From positions 1 to 43,269 of the forward strand of contig CAKZPT010000088.1 in assembly GCA_937139365.1 (NCBI GenBank): a DNA stretch of 43,269 bases. Direction: 5' to 3'. The notes under the pieces were generated by a model. The model searched no databases. It worked only from the letters and a program-made list of their open reading frames with translations, and had not been told where the DNA came from. This DNA comes from an uncultured bacterium (GTDB lineage: Bacteria; Verrucomicrobiota; Kiritimatiellia; PWTM01). The translations under genes and the position numbers were made by a program. Below are positions 1-7,780 of this stretch, piece by piece (positions within the stretch are counted from its first letter, which is position 1; each line of letters starts with the position of its first letter).

Positions 1-1
1 G

Positions 2-316
2 CCCGGCGCGCACATCGGCATCCACTGGGCCACCCGCGAGATCTGGCTGCGCCGCACCGTCGAGCTCCCCGATCCGGCCGACACCGAGGTGCGTCTGCGC
101 ATCCACCACGACGAGGACGCCGAGGTGTGGCTGAACGGTGTGCTGGCCGCCCGAGTCGATGGGTTCCTGAGGGAGTACGAGGAGATTCCCATCGCCCCGG
201 CCGCGCGCGCGGCGCTCAAGCCCGGACGCCTCACGATCGCCGTGCACTGCCGTCAGACGGGCGGCGGGCAGTACATCGACGTCGGCCTGGTCCGCGTGCT
301 GCCTCCGGTGAAGTAG
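2..316 (+). CDS. C-terminal end of a carbohydrate-active protein (galactose-binding-like beta-sandwich domain), partial
   Basis: The start lies outside the window; about 104 codons remain, ending in TAG. The segment reads as a jelly-roll domain like those appended to glycoside hydrolases and glutaminase-family (DUF4965/DUF5127-type) proteins. Recognisable blocks are TREIWLRR, HHDEDAEVWLNGV and the closing HCRQTGGGQYIDVGL. Such domains pack against or position a catalytic domain and are usually exported. The catalytic part is not visible, so the enzyme cannot be named. It is convergent with the enolase-superfamily gene, with a 77-base gap and no clear terminator. The family assignment rests on remembered motif similarity. 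Confidence 0.6.
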   Translation, partial: PGAHIGIHWATREIWLRRTVELPDPADTEVRLRIHHDEDAEVWLNGVLAARVDGFLREYEEIPIAPAARAALKPGRLTIAVHCRQTGGGQYIDVGLVRVLPPVK

Positions 317-393
317 ACGGCGGGCGATCCACGCGCTTGCCCCCGCAACGACGACGTACGCCGCGGACGGGGAACGGACGGCGCGGTGAAGCT

Positions 394-1800
394 TCAGTGC
401 GCGCCAGCGGGGGGGGCGGTCATGTCCGCGAAGTGCGGGGACGGCTCGAAGATGCCTCCGCTGCGGGCGTAGAAGTCGTCGTCCAGCTCGTAGAACCCGT
501 CCCTCATCACCGTCCACGGCGCGCCGAAGCAGGGGTGGTGCTGGCGCATCTCCTCCCACTGGCGGTAGTTCTGGTGTCCGTTGCTCTCGAGCAAGCCGAC
601 GTCCAACCCGTGGATCGGCTCAAGGCGGGCGGCGACGTTCTTGTTCCAGTCCACAAGGATCGGGTGGACGGTGAGATCGGCGCAGAAACAGGGGACGTTG
701 CGCGCGGCCGCGGCACGGACGACGCGCAGGGTCATGCTCAGCGTCTTCGCGATCGGCTTGACGACGATGACGCGGTAGCCGCGCTCGATCCGCTCGACGG
801 CGTGCCGGTCGGTGTGGGCGGTCTCGTCGGCGCCGAGAGGCACCGGGATGTCGCGGACGTCGATGTCCGACTCCTCGGAAAACGGCTCTTCGATCAGCGC
901 GATCTGGTCGAACGCGCCAATCTTCCTGGCGTGGTCGAGCAGGCGGAGAAAGGCGTCCTTCGTCTCGTAGCGACCGTTCGCGTCGAAGAAGTAGGGAAAC
1001 CGGCCGGTTTTGGTGTGCGGCGTCCGCAGTGGGCCGAGGGTGGCGTGGATGGCGGAGAGGCGCGCCTTGTCTTTCTCCAGCATCTCCTCCTGCGTCCCCG
1101 GCTGGCCGATCTTGATCTTCATGAAGAAGTAGCCCTGCTGTGCGGCGGCGCGGACCTCCTCGACCGGCAGCGCATAGGCCATCAGGGGGATCGCCGCCAG
1201 CTTCCGGTGGCGGCGGGGCAGGGCGGGCCGATACTCCGGCGGGATCATCTCGTCGAACGTCCGGAAGCCGTTTTCCCTTGCGTACAGGAGCCAGGCGGCG
1301 TTGTCCACGGCCATCAGGGCGTTCAAGGCGAACGTCGGCCGAAGGTCCTTCCGACCGGTGATCTGGCGGCCGTAGTCGTGCACCTCGGGGTAGAGCTGGT
1401 CGAGCAGTTCCTCGGGGCGGCGGAAGGAGCGGCCCCGCGCCATCTGGAGGGCGCGTTCGGTCATCGCGTACATCAAGGCGTTCCCGCCGCTCTCGGAATG
1501 CGACGCGAAGACCGCCCCGTCGCTCCACAGCACGCTTTGCGTGCCGATGGCCACGGCGGAGGCGCCGGACTCGCTCTCCAGGCGCGCGACGGCCTGCCAG
1601 ATCTCGCGCATGTAGCCGCCCTTGAAGCCGAAGGGGCGGATCAACGGGTTGCGCTCAAAATTGGAGGCGACGGCGCGGATGCGGATCTCCCGCTCGGCCG
1701 GCGCCGCCGCGCCGACGCCGGCCGGGGCCACGGATGAGGCGCCGGCAACCGCCGCCATTCGAAGGACCTCGCGGCGTGTCGGACCGCGTGCGGCGTTCAT
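394..1800 (-). CDS. Tat-exported mandelate racemase/muconate lactonizing enzyme family protein (enolase superfamily)
   Basis: This is a 468-residue protein. An N-terminal twin-arginine signal (RR at residues 9-10, then an Ala-rich stretch) suggests periplasmic location. The enolase-superfamily barrel follows: KIK at about 228-230 supplies the base lysine, Asp273 (FFDANG), Glu304/305 (IEEP) and Asp325/Glu326 (GADE) are likely Mg2+ ligands, and Lys348 (VVKP) fits the opposing strand. Family members abstract the alpha-proton of a carboxylate, as in sugar-acid dehydration, racemisation or cycloisomerisation; the substrate cannot be read from sequence. The ATG at 1800 overlaps the stop of the upstream Gfo/Idh/MocA gene as ATGA, so translation is probably coupled and both share the promoter near 3199-3227. 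A longer reading frame upstream was rejected because it runs inside the oxidoreductase gene. Family confidence is high, substrate unknown. Confidence 0.85.
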   Translation of the reverse strand: MNAARGPTRREVLRMAAVAGASSVAPAGVGAAAPAEREIRIRAVASNFERNPLIRPFGFKGGYMREIWQAVARLESESGASAVAIGTQSVLWSDGAVFASHSESGGNALMYAMTERALQMARGRSFRRPEELLDQLYPEVHDYGRQITGRKDLRPTFALNALMAVDNAAWLLYARENGFRTFDEMIPPEYRPALPRRHRKLAAIPLMAYALPVEEVRAAAQQGYFFMKIKIGQPGTQEEMLEKDKARLSAIHATLGPLRTPHTKTGRFPYFFDANGRYETKDAFLRLLDHARKIGAFDQIALIEEPFSEESDIDVRDIPVPLGADETAHTDRHAVERIERGYRVIVVKPIAKTLSMTLRVVRAAAARNVPCFCADLTVHPILVDWNKNVAARLEPIHGLDVGLLESNGHQNYRQWEEMRQHHPCFGAPWTVMRDGFYELDDDFYARSGGIFEPSPHFADMTAPPAGAH

Positions 1801-3161
1801 GCCGAGACCTCGTAGCTCCACGGCGCGCGGTGCGGCCGCGACAGCATCCGGTTGGCCTCCTCGTCCCCCTCGAAGCGCTCGGCCTTCGGATCCCAGCGCA
1901 GCCTCCGGTTCAGCTTCATCGCGATGTTGCCGAGGTGGCAGAATGCGGTGACGCGGTGGCCGACCTCGACCGGCTCCACGGGGTCCTTGCGACTGAGCAC
2001 GCAATCCACGAAATTGCGGTAGTGGTTGGGGCTGTCGTACAGGCGGATGGAATCAGGTCCCGGCTGCCAGTCCGCGATCGCCGGCGACGAGGCCGTGATC
2101 TCCTTGCCGTCGGTGGCGATCCACCCTTCCGAGCCCTCGATCCGGATGCCGAACTGCCTCTTGTCGGTAATGCACTCCCACTCGACGCCGTTGGCGAAGC
2201 GCGCGCCAAAGTGGACCTTGGTGGCGGTGTCGAAGAGATCGCCCGGCGGCGGCCACTCCGCGCCGAGGTTCCAGACTTCGACCGGACCGGTGTCGTCCAG
2301 CCCCAGCGCCCAGAACGCGACGCCGTTGGAGTGATGGCCAAAATTGGTGGTCTGGCCGCCGGAGTAGTCGCTGATGAACCGGAACTGGTAGAGGCAGCGC
2401 TGCGGATGGTAGGGGGCCGAGGGGGCGGGGCCGAGCCACAGCTCGTAGTCGAAGCCCTCGGGCACGGGCGCAGGCTTCCAGCCCGGACCCGGCCCCGTGA
2501 AGTTGTTCGGCGCCACGTAGGTCGTCGCCTTGCGGGGCTGGCCGACGGCGCCGTTGCGCACCGCCTCGCAAAAGCGGCGGATCAACGGGGTGGACCGCCA
2601 TTGGCTGCCGGTCTGCAGGATCCGGTTGTGGCTGCGCACGGCGCGGATCATTTCCTGCCCGTCGCGAACGGTCAGTCCGAGGGGCTTCTGGCAGTAGATG
2701 TCCTTGCCGGCCGCGGCGGCGCAGATGGTCTGGATGGCGTGCCAGTGGTCGGGCGTGATGATGACGACCGCGTCGATGTCCTTGCGGGCCAGCATCTCGC
2801 GGAAGTCCACGTACATCGCGCAGCCCTTGTATGTGCCCGACGGGCTGGCCTTCGCGTAGTGCTTTTCGACAAGGTCGCGGACGGGTTCGCGGCCGAGGAA
2901 CTGGTCGGGGGTCTTATAGCCGTGGCTGCCGCGGTTGACGTCGCAGACGGCCACCACTTGCGCATGCGGCAGGGGGAGGAACTCGGCCAGGTCCACGGGC
3001 GCCTGGTTGCCGCAGCCGATCACCCCGAGCGTCACGCGCTCGTTGGCCGGCGCGCGGCCGGCCTGGGCCCGGAGGATCTGGGGGAACCCGAGCGTTCCCG
3101 CCGCGGCGGAAGCAAGGAAACGCCGTCGAGTGATCAAGGAAACATTTGTGGTCGTTTTCAT
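1797..3161 (-). CDS. Tat-exported Gfo/Idh/MocA family NAD(P)-dependent oxidoreductase
   Basis: This is a 454-residue protein. It opens with a twin-arginine signal (RRRFLASAA). The Rossmann fold starts with VGVIGCGNQ, close to the GxGxxG type, and contains the family motif EKPLG in a variant form (CQKPLG), whose lysine is expected in catalysis. The C-terminal half is the alpha/beta substrate domain. Relatives oxidise or isomerise sugars, inositols and amino sugars using NAD(P). The ATG at 3161 was chosen because an AGGTG ribosome site lies just upstream and the Tat motif follows directly; an ATG at 3173 is a less likely alternative. It is first in a two-gene operon with the enolase-superfamily gene (4-base overlap), which suggests both act on the same exported sugar or sugar acid. 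Exact substrate unknown. Confidence 0.88.
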   Translation of the reverse strand: MKTTTNVSLITRRRFLASAAAGTLGFPQILRAQAGRAPANERVTLGVIGCGNQAPVDLAEFLPLPHAQVVAVCDVNRGSHGYKTPDQFLGREPVRDLVEKHYAKASPSGTYKGCAMYVDFREMLARKDIDAVVIITPDHWHAIQTICAAAAGKDIYCQKPLGLTVRDGQEMIRAVRSHNRILQTGSQWRSTPLIRRFCEAVRNGAVGQPRKATTYVAPNNFTGPGPGWKPAPVPEGFDYELWLGPAPSAPYHPQRCLYQFRFISDYSGGQTTNFGHHSNGVAFWALGLDDTGPVEVWNLGAEWPPPGDLFDTATKVHFGARFANGVEWECITDKRQFGIRIEGSEGWIATDGKEITASSPAIADWQPGPDSIRLYDSPNHYRNFVDCVLSRKDPVEPVEVGHRVTAFCHLGNIAMKLNRRLRWDPKAERFEGDEEANRMLSRPHRAPWSYEVSA

Positions 3162-3198
3162 GGCACACCTCATTTTGTACGGGGGGTTCACGCTGTGC

Positions 3199-3227
3199 AG
3201 TATATACCCGTCCCGTTTTTGAAACAA
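3199..3227 (-). promoter_or_regulatory. Candidate sigma70-type promoter for the Gfo/Idh/MocA operon
   Basis: On the minus strand, TTGTTT (3222-3227) and TATACT (3199-3204) are separated by exactly 17 bases. They lie about 38 bases upstream of the ATG at 3161, in a locally AT-richer stretch of a GC-rich region. This matches the housekeeping consensus well. The start point is inferred at about 3190. Confidence 0.6.
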
Positions 3228-3326
3228 GCTCCGGCGTTGTGGACTGCGTTCGAACCGGCCGCCGCGCTGGTATGGCAGAGGATCTCACCCCGGCCCCACA
3301 CCACCGGGACATGCTTTCGCCGCTCC

Positions 3327-4319
3327 TCAGGTGCCGGGCGGGTCTTCGTCTTCCGATGCCGCGCTCCGTGCGGACCCGCGCGGCGCGGGGAGGCGACCCT
3401 CGAGAAAACGCAGCATGCGCGCCAGCGTCTCGACGCGGGACATCGGCGTGCCCGCGGCTCTGGCTACCGCCGCGGGGCGTTCGTAGATCGCTTCGATTTC
3501 CATCGGCCGGCCGGCCTCGTGATCCAGCTTCATGCTGGGCGCGTACGGCGTCATCCGGTCGGTCAGCTCGAACATGTGGTCGGCGAACGAGGGCGGAATG
3601 TCGCGGCCGAGCGCGCGGGCGCCGGCGCGGACCTCGCTCATCAGGTCGGCGGCCAGCGTGCGCGTAGCGGGGGTTTGCACCAGGGTGCGCGTGTCGGTGC
3701 CGAGCACGACGCACAGCCCGCTAAACGGGATGTTCCACATCAATTTTCGCCAGCGGGCCTCGACGAGGTCGGGCAGCAGCTCGGTCTCGATGCCTGTGGC
3801 CGCGAAATCCTCCGCGATCCCGCGCATCGCCGCCGGCAGCCCCGCGGGCCGGCCGGTCGGATCATGGGCGGCGAAGGTCACCTTTCCGTAGTCGAGATGC
3901 CGGATGCGGCCGGGCGCAAGCCGGATGCTGCAAAGGAAACACAGGCCGCCGAAGATCGGATGTCCCGGCGCGGCAGCGGCCGCCGTCTCCTCGGGGCCGA
4001 GACCGTTCTGCATCATCACCAGAGGCACGCCGGGTTTGCGCAAGATCGCGGGGAGGATCCGGAGCAGCCCGTCGTTGCCGGTGGTTTTGATGGTCACCGC
4101 GACGACGTCCGCCGCCGGCAGCTCACGAGGGTCGTCGAAGACGGCGGGGGAGTCGAGACGCCACGTCGTGCCGCGGGTCTCGACCTCGAATCCCCGCCGG
4201 CGGATCCCGGCGGCACCGCTGCGGACCAGCCATGCGACGGGGTGGCCGGCGCGGGCCAGCGCCATGCCGTAGTAGCCACCGACGCCGCCGGCGCCGATGA
4301 AGACGTAGGAGCGTTTCAT
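3327..4319 (-). CDS. 2-dehydropantoate 2-reductase (ketopantoate reductase) family protein
   Basis: This is a 330-residue cytosolic protein. The N-terminal NADP-binding loop GAGGVGGYYG begins at about residue 9; TIKTTGN at about 95 supplies the conserved catalytic-lysine region, and RWRKLMWN in the helical C-terminal half matches the family's substrate-binding block. Canonical PanE reduces ketopantoate to pantoate for pantothenate and CoA synthesis, but the family is broad and acts on other 2-keto acids. The ATG at 4319 overlaps the stop of the methyltransferase-like gene as ATGA, so the two are co-translated. That pairing is not a known pantothenate arrangement, so panE is not assigned as a symbol. 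It ends about 100 bases before the promoter of the Gfo/Idh/MocA operon. Confidence 0.82.
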   Translation of the reverse strand: MKRSYVFIGAGGVGGYYGMALARAGHPVAWLVRSGAAGIRRRGFEVETRGTTWRLDSPAVFDDPRELPAADVVAVTIKTTGNDGLLRILPAILRKPGVPLVMMQNGLGPEETAAAAAPGHPIFGGLCFLCSIRLAPGRIRHLDYGKVTFAAHDPTGRPAGLPAAMRGIAEDFAATGIETELLPDLVEARWRKLMWNIPFSGLCVVLGTDTRTLVQTPATRTLAADLMSEVRAGARALGRDIPPSFADHMFELTDRMTPYAPSMKLDHEAGRPMEIEAIYERPAAVARAAGTPMSRVETLARMLRFLEGRLPAPRGSARSAASEDEDPPGT

Positions 4320-5227
4320 CGCCCCGCGTGGGCGGCCACCCACCGGCCTACCGCCGCCCGGATGGCGCGGATGTGATCGGGGGCGGTGCCGCAGCAGCCG
4401 CCGACGATCGAGGCGCCCGCCTCGAGAAGCTCCGGGACGCGGGCGGCCATGTCCTCCGGCCCCTCCGGCCAGACCTGCTGGCCGTCGCGCAGGGTCGGCA
4501 GCCCGGCGTTGGGATGGACGAGGATGACCGCCCCCGGCACGGCGGCGGCGATCTCGCGAACGACGGCCACCATGTCCGCGCTGCCCGTCCCGCAGTTGGC
4601 GCCGACGATGTCCGCGCCTGCCTCCCGCACTGCCCGCATCGCCTCGGCGGGGGTGTGGCCCATCATCGTGCGGTGCGAGCCGTCGGGCATGGGGCTGAAG
4701 GTGAAGGTGCAGATGATCTCGAGCGGCGCGACGGATTGGGCGGCCCGGATCGCGAGCACGGCCTCGTCCGTGGCCGCCATCGTCTCGACGCAGAACGCAT
4801 CCGCGCCGCCGGCGGCCAACGCGGCCGCCTGCGCGGCGAAAGCCGCGAACATCTCCTCCTCGGCGACGTCGTCCAGCGCGAGAAGTTTGCCGGTCGGCCC
4901 CATCGAACCGATGACCCACCGGTCCGGCCCCGCCGCCCGCCGAGAGATGCGCGCCGCCGCCTCGTTGAGTTCCGCGTCGCGGTCGGCCAGGCCGAACTTG
5001 GCCAGCCGAATGCGGTTGCCGCCGAAGCTGTTCGTCTTGACAATGTCGGCCCCGGCGGCGACGTAGGCCCGGGGAATGACCTCCACGTCGGCCGGCCGCT
5101 CCACGCACCATAGCTCGGGGCACTCGCCCGGCGCCAAGCCCCTCGCCTGGAGGAACGTTCCCCACGCCCCGTCGGAGACCAGCACCCGCCCCGCGCGTAC
5201 CGCCTCGCTCAGTCTGTTCCGGCTCAT
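4316..5227 (-). CDS. Homocysteine S-methyltransferase-domain protein
   Basis: This is a 303-residue stand-alone homocysteine-binding barrel, the same fold as BHMT, MmuM and the N-terminal module of MetH. The zinc ligands are visible as GANCG at about residue 200 and the paired cysteines of GGCCGT near residue 285. DGAWGT near the N terminus and KTNSFGGN at about 63 are also typical. It probably transfers a methyl group to homocysteine or a related thiol, with an unknown donor (betaine, S-methylmethionine, or a corrinoid partner elsewhere). The ATG at 5227 follows GGAAGG at short spacing; an upstream GTG at 5248 is possible. It is coupled by a 4-base overlap to the ketopantoate reductase-like gene and diverges from araB. 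Confidence 0.85.
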   Translation of the reverse strand: MSRNRLSEAVRAGRVLVSDGAWGTFLQARGLAPGECPELWCVERPADVEVIPRAYVAAGADIVKTNSFGGNRIRLAKFGLADRDAELNEAAARISRRAAGPDRWVIGSMGPTGKLLALDDVAEEEMFAAFAAQAAALAAGGADAFCVETMAATDEAVLAIRAAQSVAPLEIICTFTFSPMPDGSHRTMMGHTPAEAMRAVREAGADIVGANCGTGSADMVAVVREIAAAVPGAVILVHPNAGLPTLRDGQQVWPEGPEDMAARVPELLEAGASIVGGCCGTAPDHIRAIRAAVGRWVAAHAGR

Positions 5228-5299
5228 GGCGCCTTCCGTCGTTGCCACGATAGCGGGCGGCCGACCAAAAATCGAGATAGTGCTTCCCCTGCGGGCGTT

Positions 5300-5314
5300 C
5301 TTTTGTTAATAAAG
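5300..5314. promoter_or_regulatory. AT-rich near-palindrome upstream of araB, candidate operator
   Basis: The 15 bases CTTTTGTTAATAAAG form an imperfect palindrome (CTTT...AAAG arms with a TTA centre). They lie 28 bases before the araB ATG, in the divergent spacer with the methyltransferase gene. The segment is far more AT-rich than its surroundings. A ROK-family regulator is encoded at the end of the same operon and such proteins bind short AT-rich palindromes, so this is a plausible site for it. It may instead simply be a -10-like region. Confidence 0.3.
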
Positions 5315-5342
5315 ACGGAGGGCTTGGTTGAGAAGAGGATTC

Positions 5343-6993
5343 ATGAGAGAGCGCACGTTCGCTTTGGGGGTGGACTACGGGACCAACTCGGTCCGGGGAT
5401 TGGTGGTCGACACGGTTACCGGCGCGGAGGTGGGGTCGTGCGTCTGGGATTACCCGACCGGCGAGCAGGGCGTCGTGCTCGATCCGGCCCAACCCGATCT
5501 GGCGCGCCAACATCCCCGCGACTACCTGAAAGGGCTGGAGGCTTCCGTGCGCGGTGCGCTGGCGAAGGCGGCCAAAACGGAGGGGTTTTCCCACGGACGG
5601 GTGATCGGGATCGGGGTGGACACGACGGGAAGTACGCCGATCCCTGTCGATGCGCTCGGCGAGCCGTTGGCGATGCGCGCGGAGTTCCCTGCCCGGTCCG
5701 CGGCCTTCGCGTGGCTCTGGAAGGACCACACCGCGCACGCCGAGGCCACAAAGATCACCGAGTCCGCCCGGCGCCTTCGACTGCAGTACCTGGCCAAGTG
5801 CGGGGGCGTCTATTCCTCGGAATGGTTCTGGTCCAAGGTCCTTCGCTGCCGTCGCGAGGCGCCCGACGTCTTCGAGGCGGCCCACACGTGGGTCGAGTGC
5901 GCCGATTGGATCCCGGCGGTGCTGACCGGCCGAACCGCGACCGACCGCTTAGCCCGTTGCATCTGCGCCGCAGGCCACAAGGCGATGTTCCACCCGTCGT
6001 GGGGAGGATATCCGGACGAGGAGTTCCTTGCCGCGGTCGATCCGGCGCTGGTCCGCGTTCGGCGGACCCTGCCGTCGGCCGCGGTGACGATCGCCGACAC
6101 CGTCGGCGGCCTGACGGCGGAATGGGCCGCGCGGCTCGAATTGCCCCAGGGGATACCCGTCGCCGGCGGCGCGTTCGACGCCCACCTCGGCGCGGTCGGG
6201 TCGGGCACCGCGCCGGGGACGATGGTGAAGATCCTCGGCACGTCGAGCTGCGACATGGCCGTCGCCCCGCCGTCCGAACGCGTGGCCGACATCCCCGGGC
6301 GTATGCGGGATCGTCCCGGAGTCCATCCTGCCCGGGCACCACGGCATCGAGGCGGGGCAGTCCGCGGTCGGCGACGTCTACAGCCGGTTCGTCCAGCGCA
6401 TCCGGCCGGGGAGCGGCGCCGCCGGGCACGAGGCGCTGAGCCGGGAGGCGGCCGTGCTTCGACCCGGCGAAAGCGGCCTGCCGGCGCTCGACTGGCACAA
6501 CGGGAACCGGACGGTCCTGGTGGACCCGCGTCTGAGCGGAATGGTGCTAGGGCCGACGCTGCATACGACTCCGGCCGAGCTGTACCGTGCATGGATCGAG
6601 GCGACGGCCTTCGGCGCCCGGACGATCGTCGAGCGACTGGAGGAGTACGGTGTGCCGATCCGGCGCGTGGTCGTCTGCGGCGGCATTTCTGTGAAGAATG
6701 CGCCGGTGCTGCAGATCTACGCCGACGTCCTCGGCCGGCCGCTGGAGGTGGCCCGGAGCGCGCAGACTTGCGCGCTGGGCGCGGCGATGGCCGGCGCGGT
6801 GGCCGGCGGGCCGGCGCGCGGCGGGCATGCCGATTTCGCCGCCGCCGCGGCGGCAATGACGGGCGTGCTGGAACGCGTGTTCCGCCCCGGCCCGTCGGCG
6901 GCTGCCGTCTACGCCGAATCGTACGGCCTCTATCGCTGTCTCCACGACGCCTTCGGCCGGCCGGGGCCGCGGGCGACCTGTCCGACGTCATGA
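5343..6993 (+). pseudogene. araB: Ribulokinase, frameshifted
   Basis: This is an FGGY-family kinase that phosphorylates L-ribulose to L-ribulose-5-phosphate in L-arabinose catabolism. The N-terminal phosphate-binding start GVDYGTNSVRG is at about residue 8. GVDTTGSTPIPVD, the conserved WKDHTAHAEA block and GGAFDAHLGAVG follow, then VCGGISVKN and an ADVLGRP segment in the C-terminal domain. At about 6297-6300 one extra base (GGG where GG restores the frame) throws the 5' part out of frame. Removing it gives 550 codons, the normal ribulokinase length, ending at TGA 6993. The ATG at 5343 is preceded by AGAGG. It heads an araB-araD-ROK cluster; araA is not in the window. It could be a young pseudogene or a consensus error, the latter favoured by the homopolymer position and intact flanks. 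Confidence 0.8.
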
Positions 6994-7048
6994 AAGCGCT
7001 GCTGGCTGTCCGCGACCGCGTCCGCGGGCGGTGAAAGAGAGGGGCACG

Positions 7049-7780
7049 ATGCCGATCGAATACGCCGACCTTCGCGAAACGGTGATGCATGCCAACCAGG
7101 ACCTGCCACGCCTCGGTCTGGCGATACTGACGTGGGGCAATGTCAGCGTGGTCGACCGTCGGATGGGCGTCTATGGCATCAATCCCAGCGGCGTCGCCTG
7201 CGAGCGTCTTCGGCCGGAGGACATTGTCGTGCTTTCCTTAGAAGACGGCCGCGTCATCTCCGGCATCTTGAACTCCCCCTCCGATTCGCCGACCCACCTG
7301 ATTCTCTACCGGCATTTCTGCGAGGTCCAGTGCGTCGTCCATGTCCACTCCGAATACGCCACGGCGTGGGCCCAGGCCGGCCGGGAGATCCCCTGCCTCG
7401 GTACCACCCACGCGGACGTGTTCCGGGGCGCCGTTCCGCTGGCCCGACCGCTCCGCGACGCGGAGGTGGACTCGAACTACGAGACCCATGTCGGGGCCGC
7501 CATTGTCGAGTGGTTCGCCCGGCACGGCGTGCCCCCGCTCGAGCGGCCGGCGGCGCTGGTGCCCGGCCACGGCCCCTTCGTCTGGGGGCCCTCGCCGCGC
7601 GCCGCGCTCGAGACGGCCGTCGCGTTGGAAATGATCGCGCGCATGGCCGCGCACACCTTGGCGATCAATCCGGAAACCGCCCCACTGGGCCGGGCCCTGT
7701 CGGAACACCACTTCCTTCGCAAACGCGGTTTAGGCCGGACCTACGGCCAACCCTCGTTCAACCATGACAAGTCCCGCTAA
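7049..7780 (+). CDS. araD: L-ribulose-5-phosphate 4-epimerase (class II aldolase family)
   Basis: This is a 243-residue enzyme that converts L-ribulose-5-phosphate to D-xylulose-5-phosphate, the last step of bacterial L-arabinose breakdown. Visible signatures are LTWGNVS at about residue 30, SSD-like phosphate and sugar contacts in SPSDSPTH near 86, the zinc-binding pair in VVHVHSEYA (His-x-His) at about 100, the GTTHAD loop and the later VPGHGPFVWG histidine. The length matches AraD. The ATG at 7049 follows a strong GAGAGGGG site; the frame opens at a GTG at 7031. It lies 55 bases after araB, and its last 17 bases overlap the start of the ROK regulator. The gene is intact, in contrast to araB. 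Confidence 0.9.
   Translation: MPIEYADLRETVMHANQDLPRLGLAILTWGNVSVVDRRMGVYGINPSGVACERLRPEDIVVLSLEDGRVISGILNSPSDSPTHLILYRHFCEVQCVVHVHSEYATAWAQAGREIPCLGTTHADVFRGAVPLARPLRDAEVDSNYETHVGAAIVEWFARHGVPPLERPAALVPGHGPFVWGPSPRAALETAVALEMIARMAAHTLAINPETAPLGRALSEHHFLRKRGLGRTYGQPSFNHDKSR

Noticed and set aside
127-4376. Very long plus-strand open frames (for example 127-1737 and 1734-4376)
   Set aside because: These lie antisense to well-supported minus-strand genes, are Arg/Pro/Gly-rich and have no recognisable domain. Long shadow frames are expected in DNA of this GC content.
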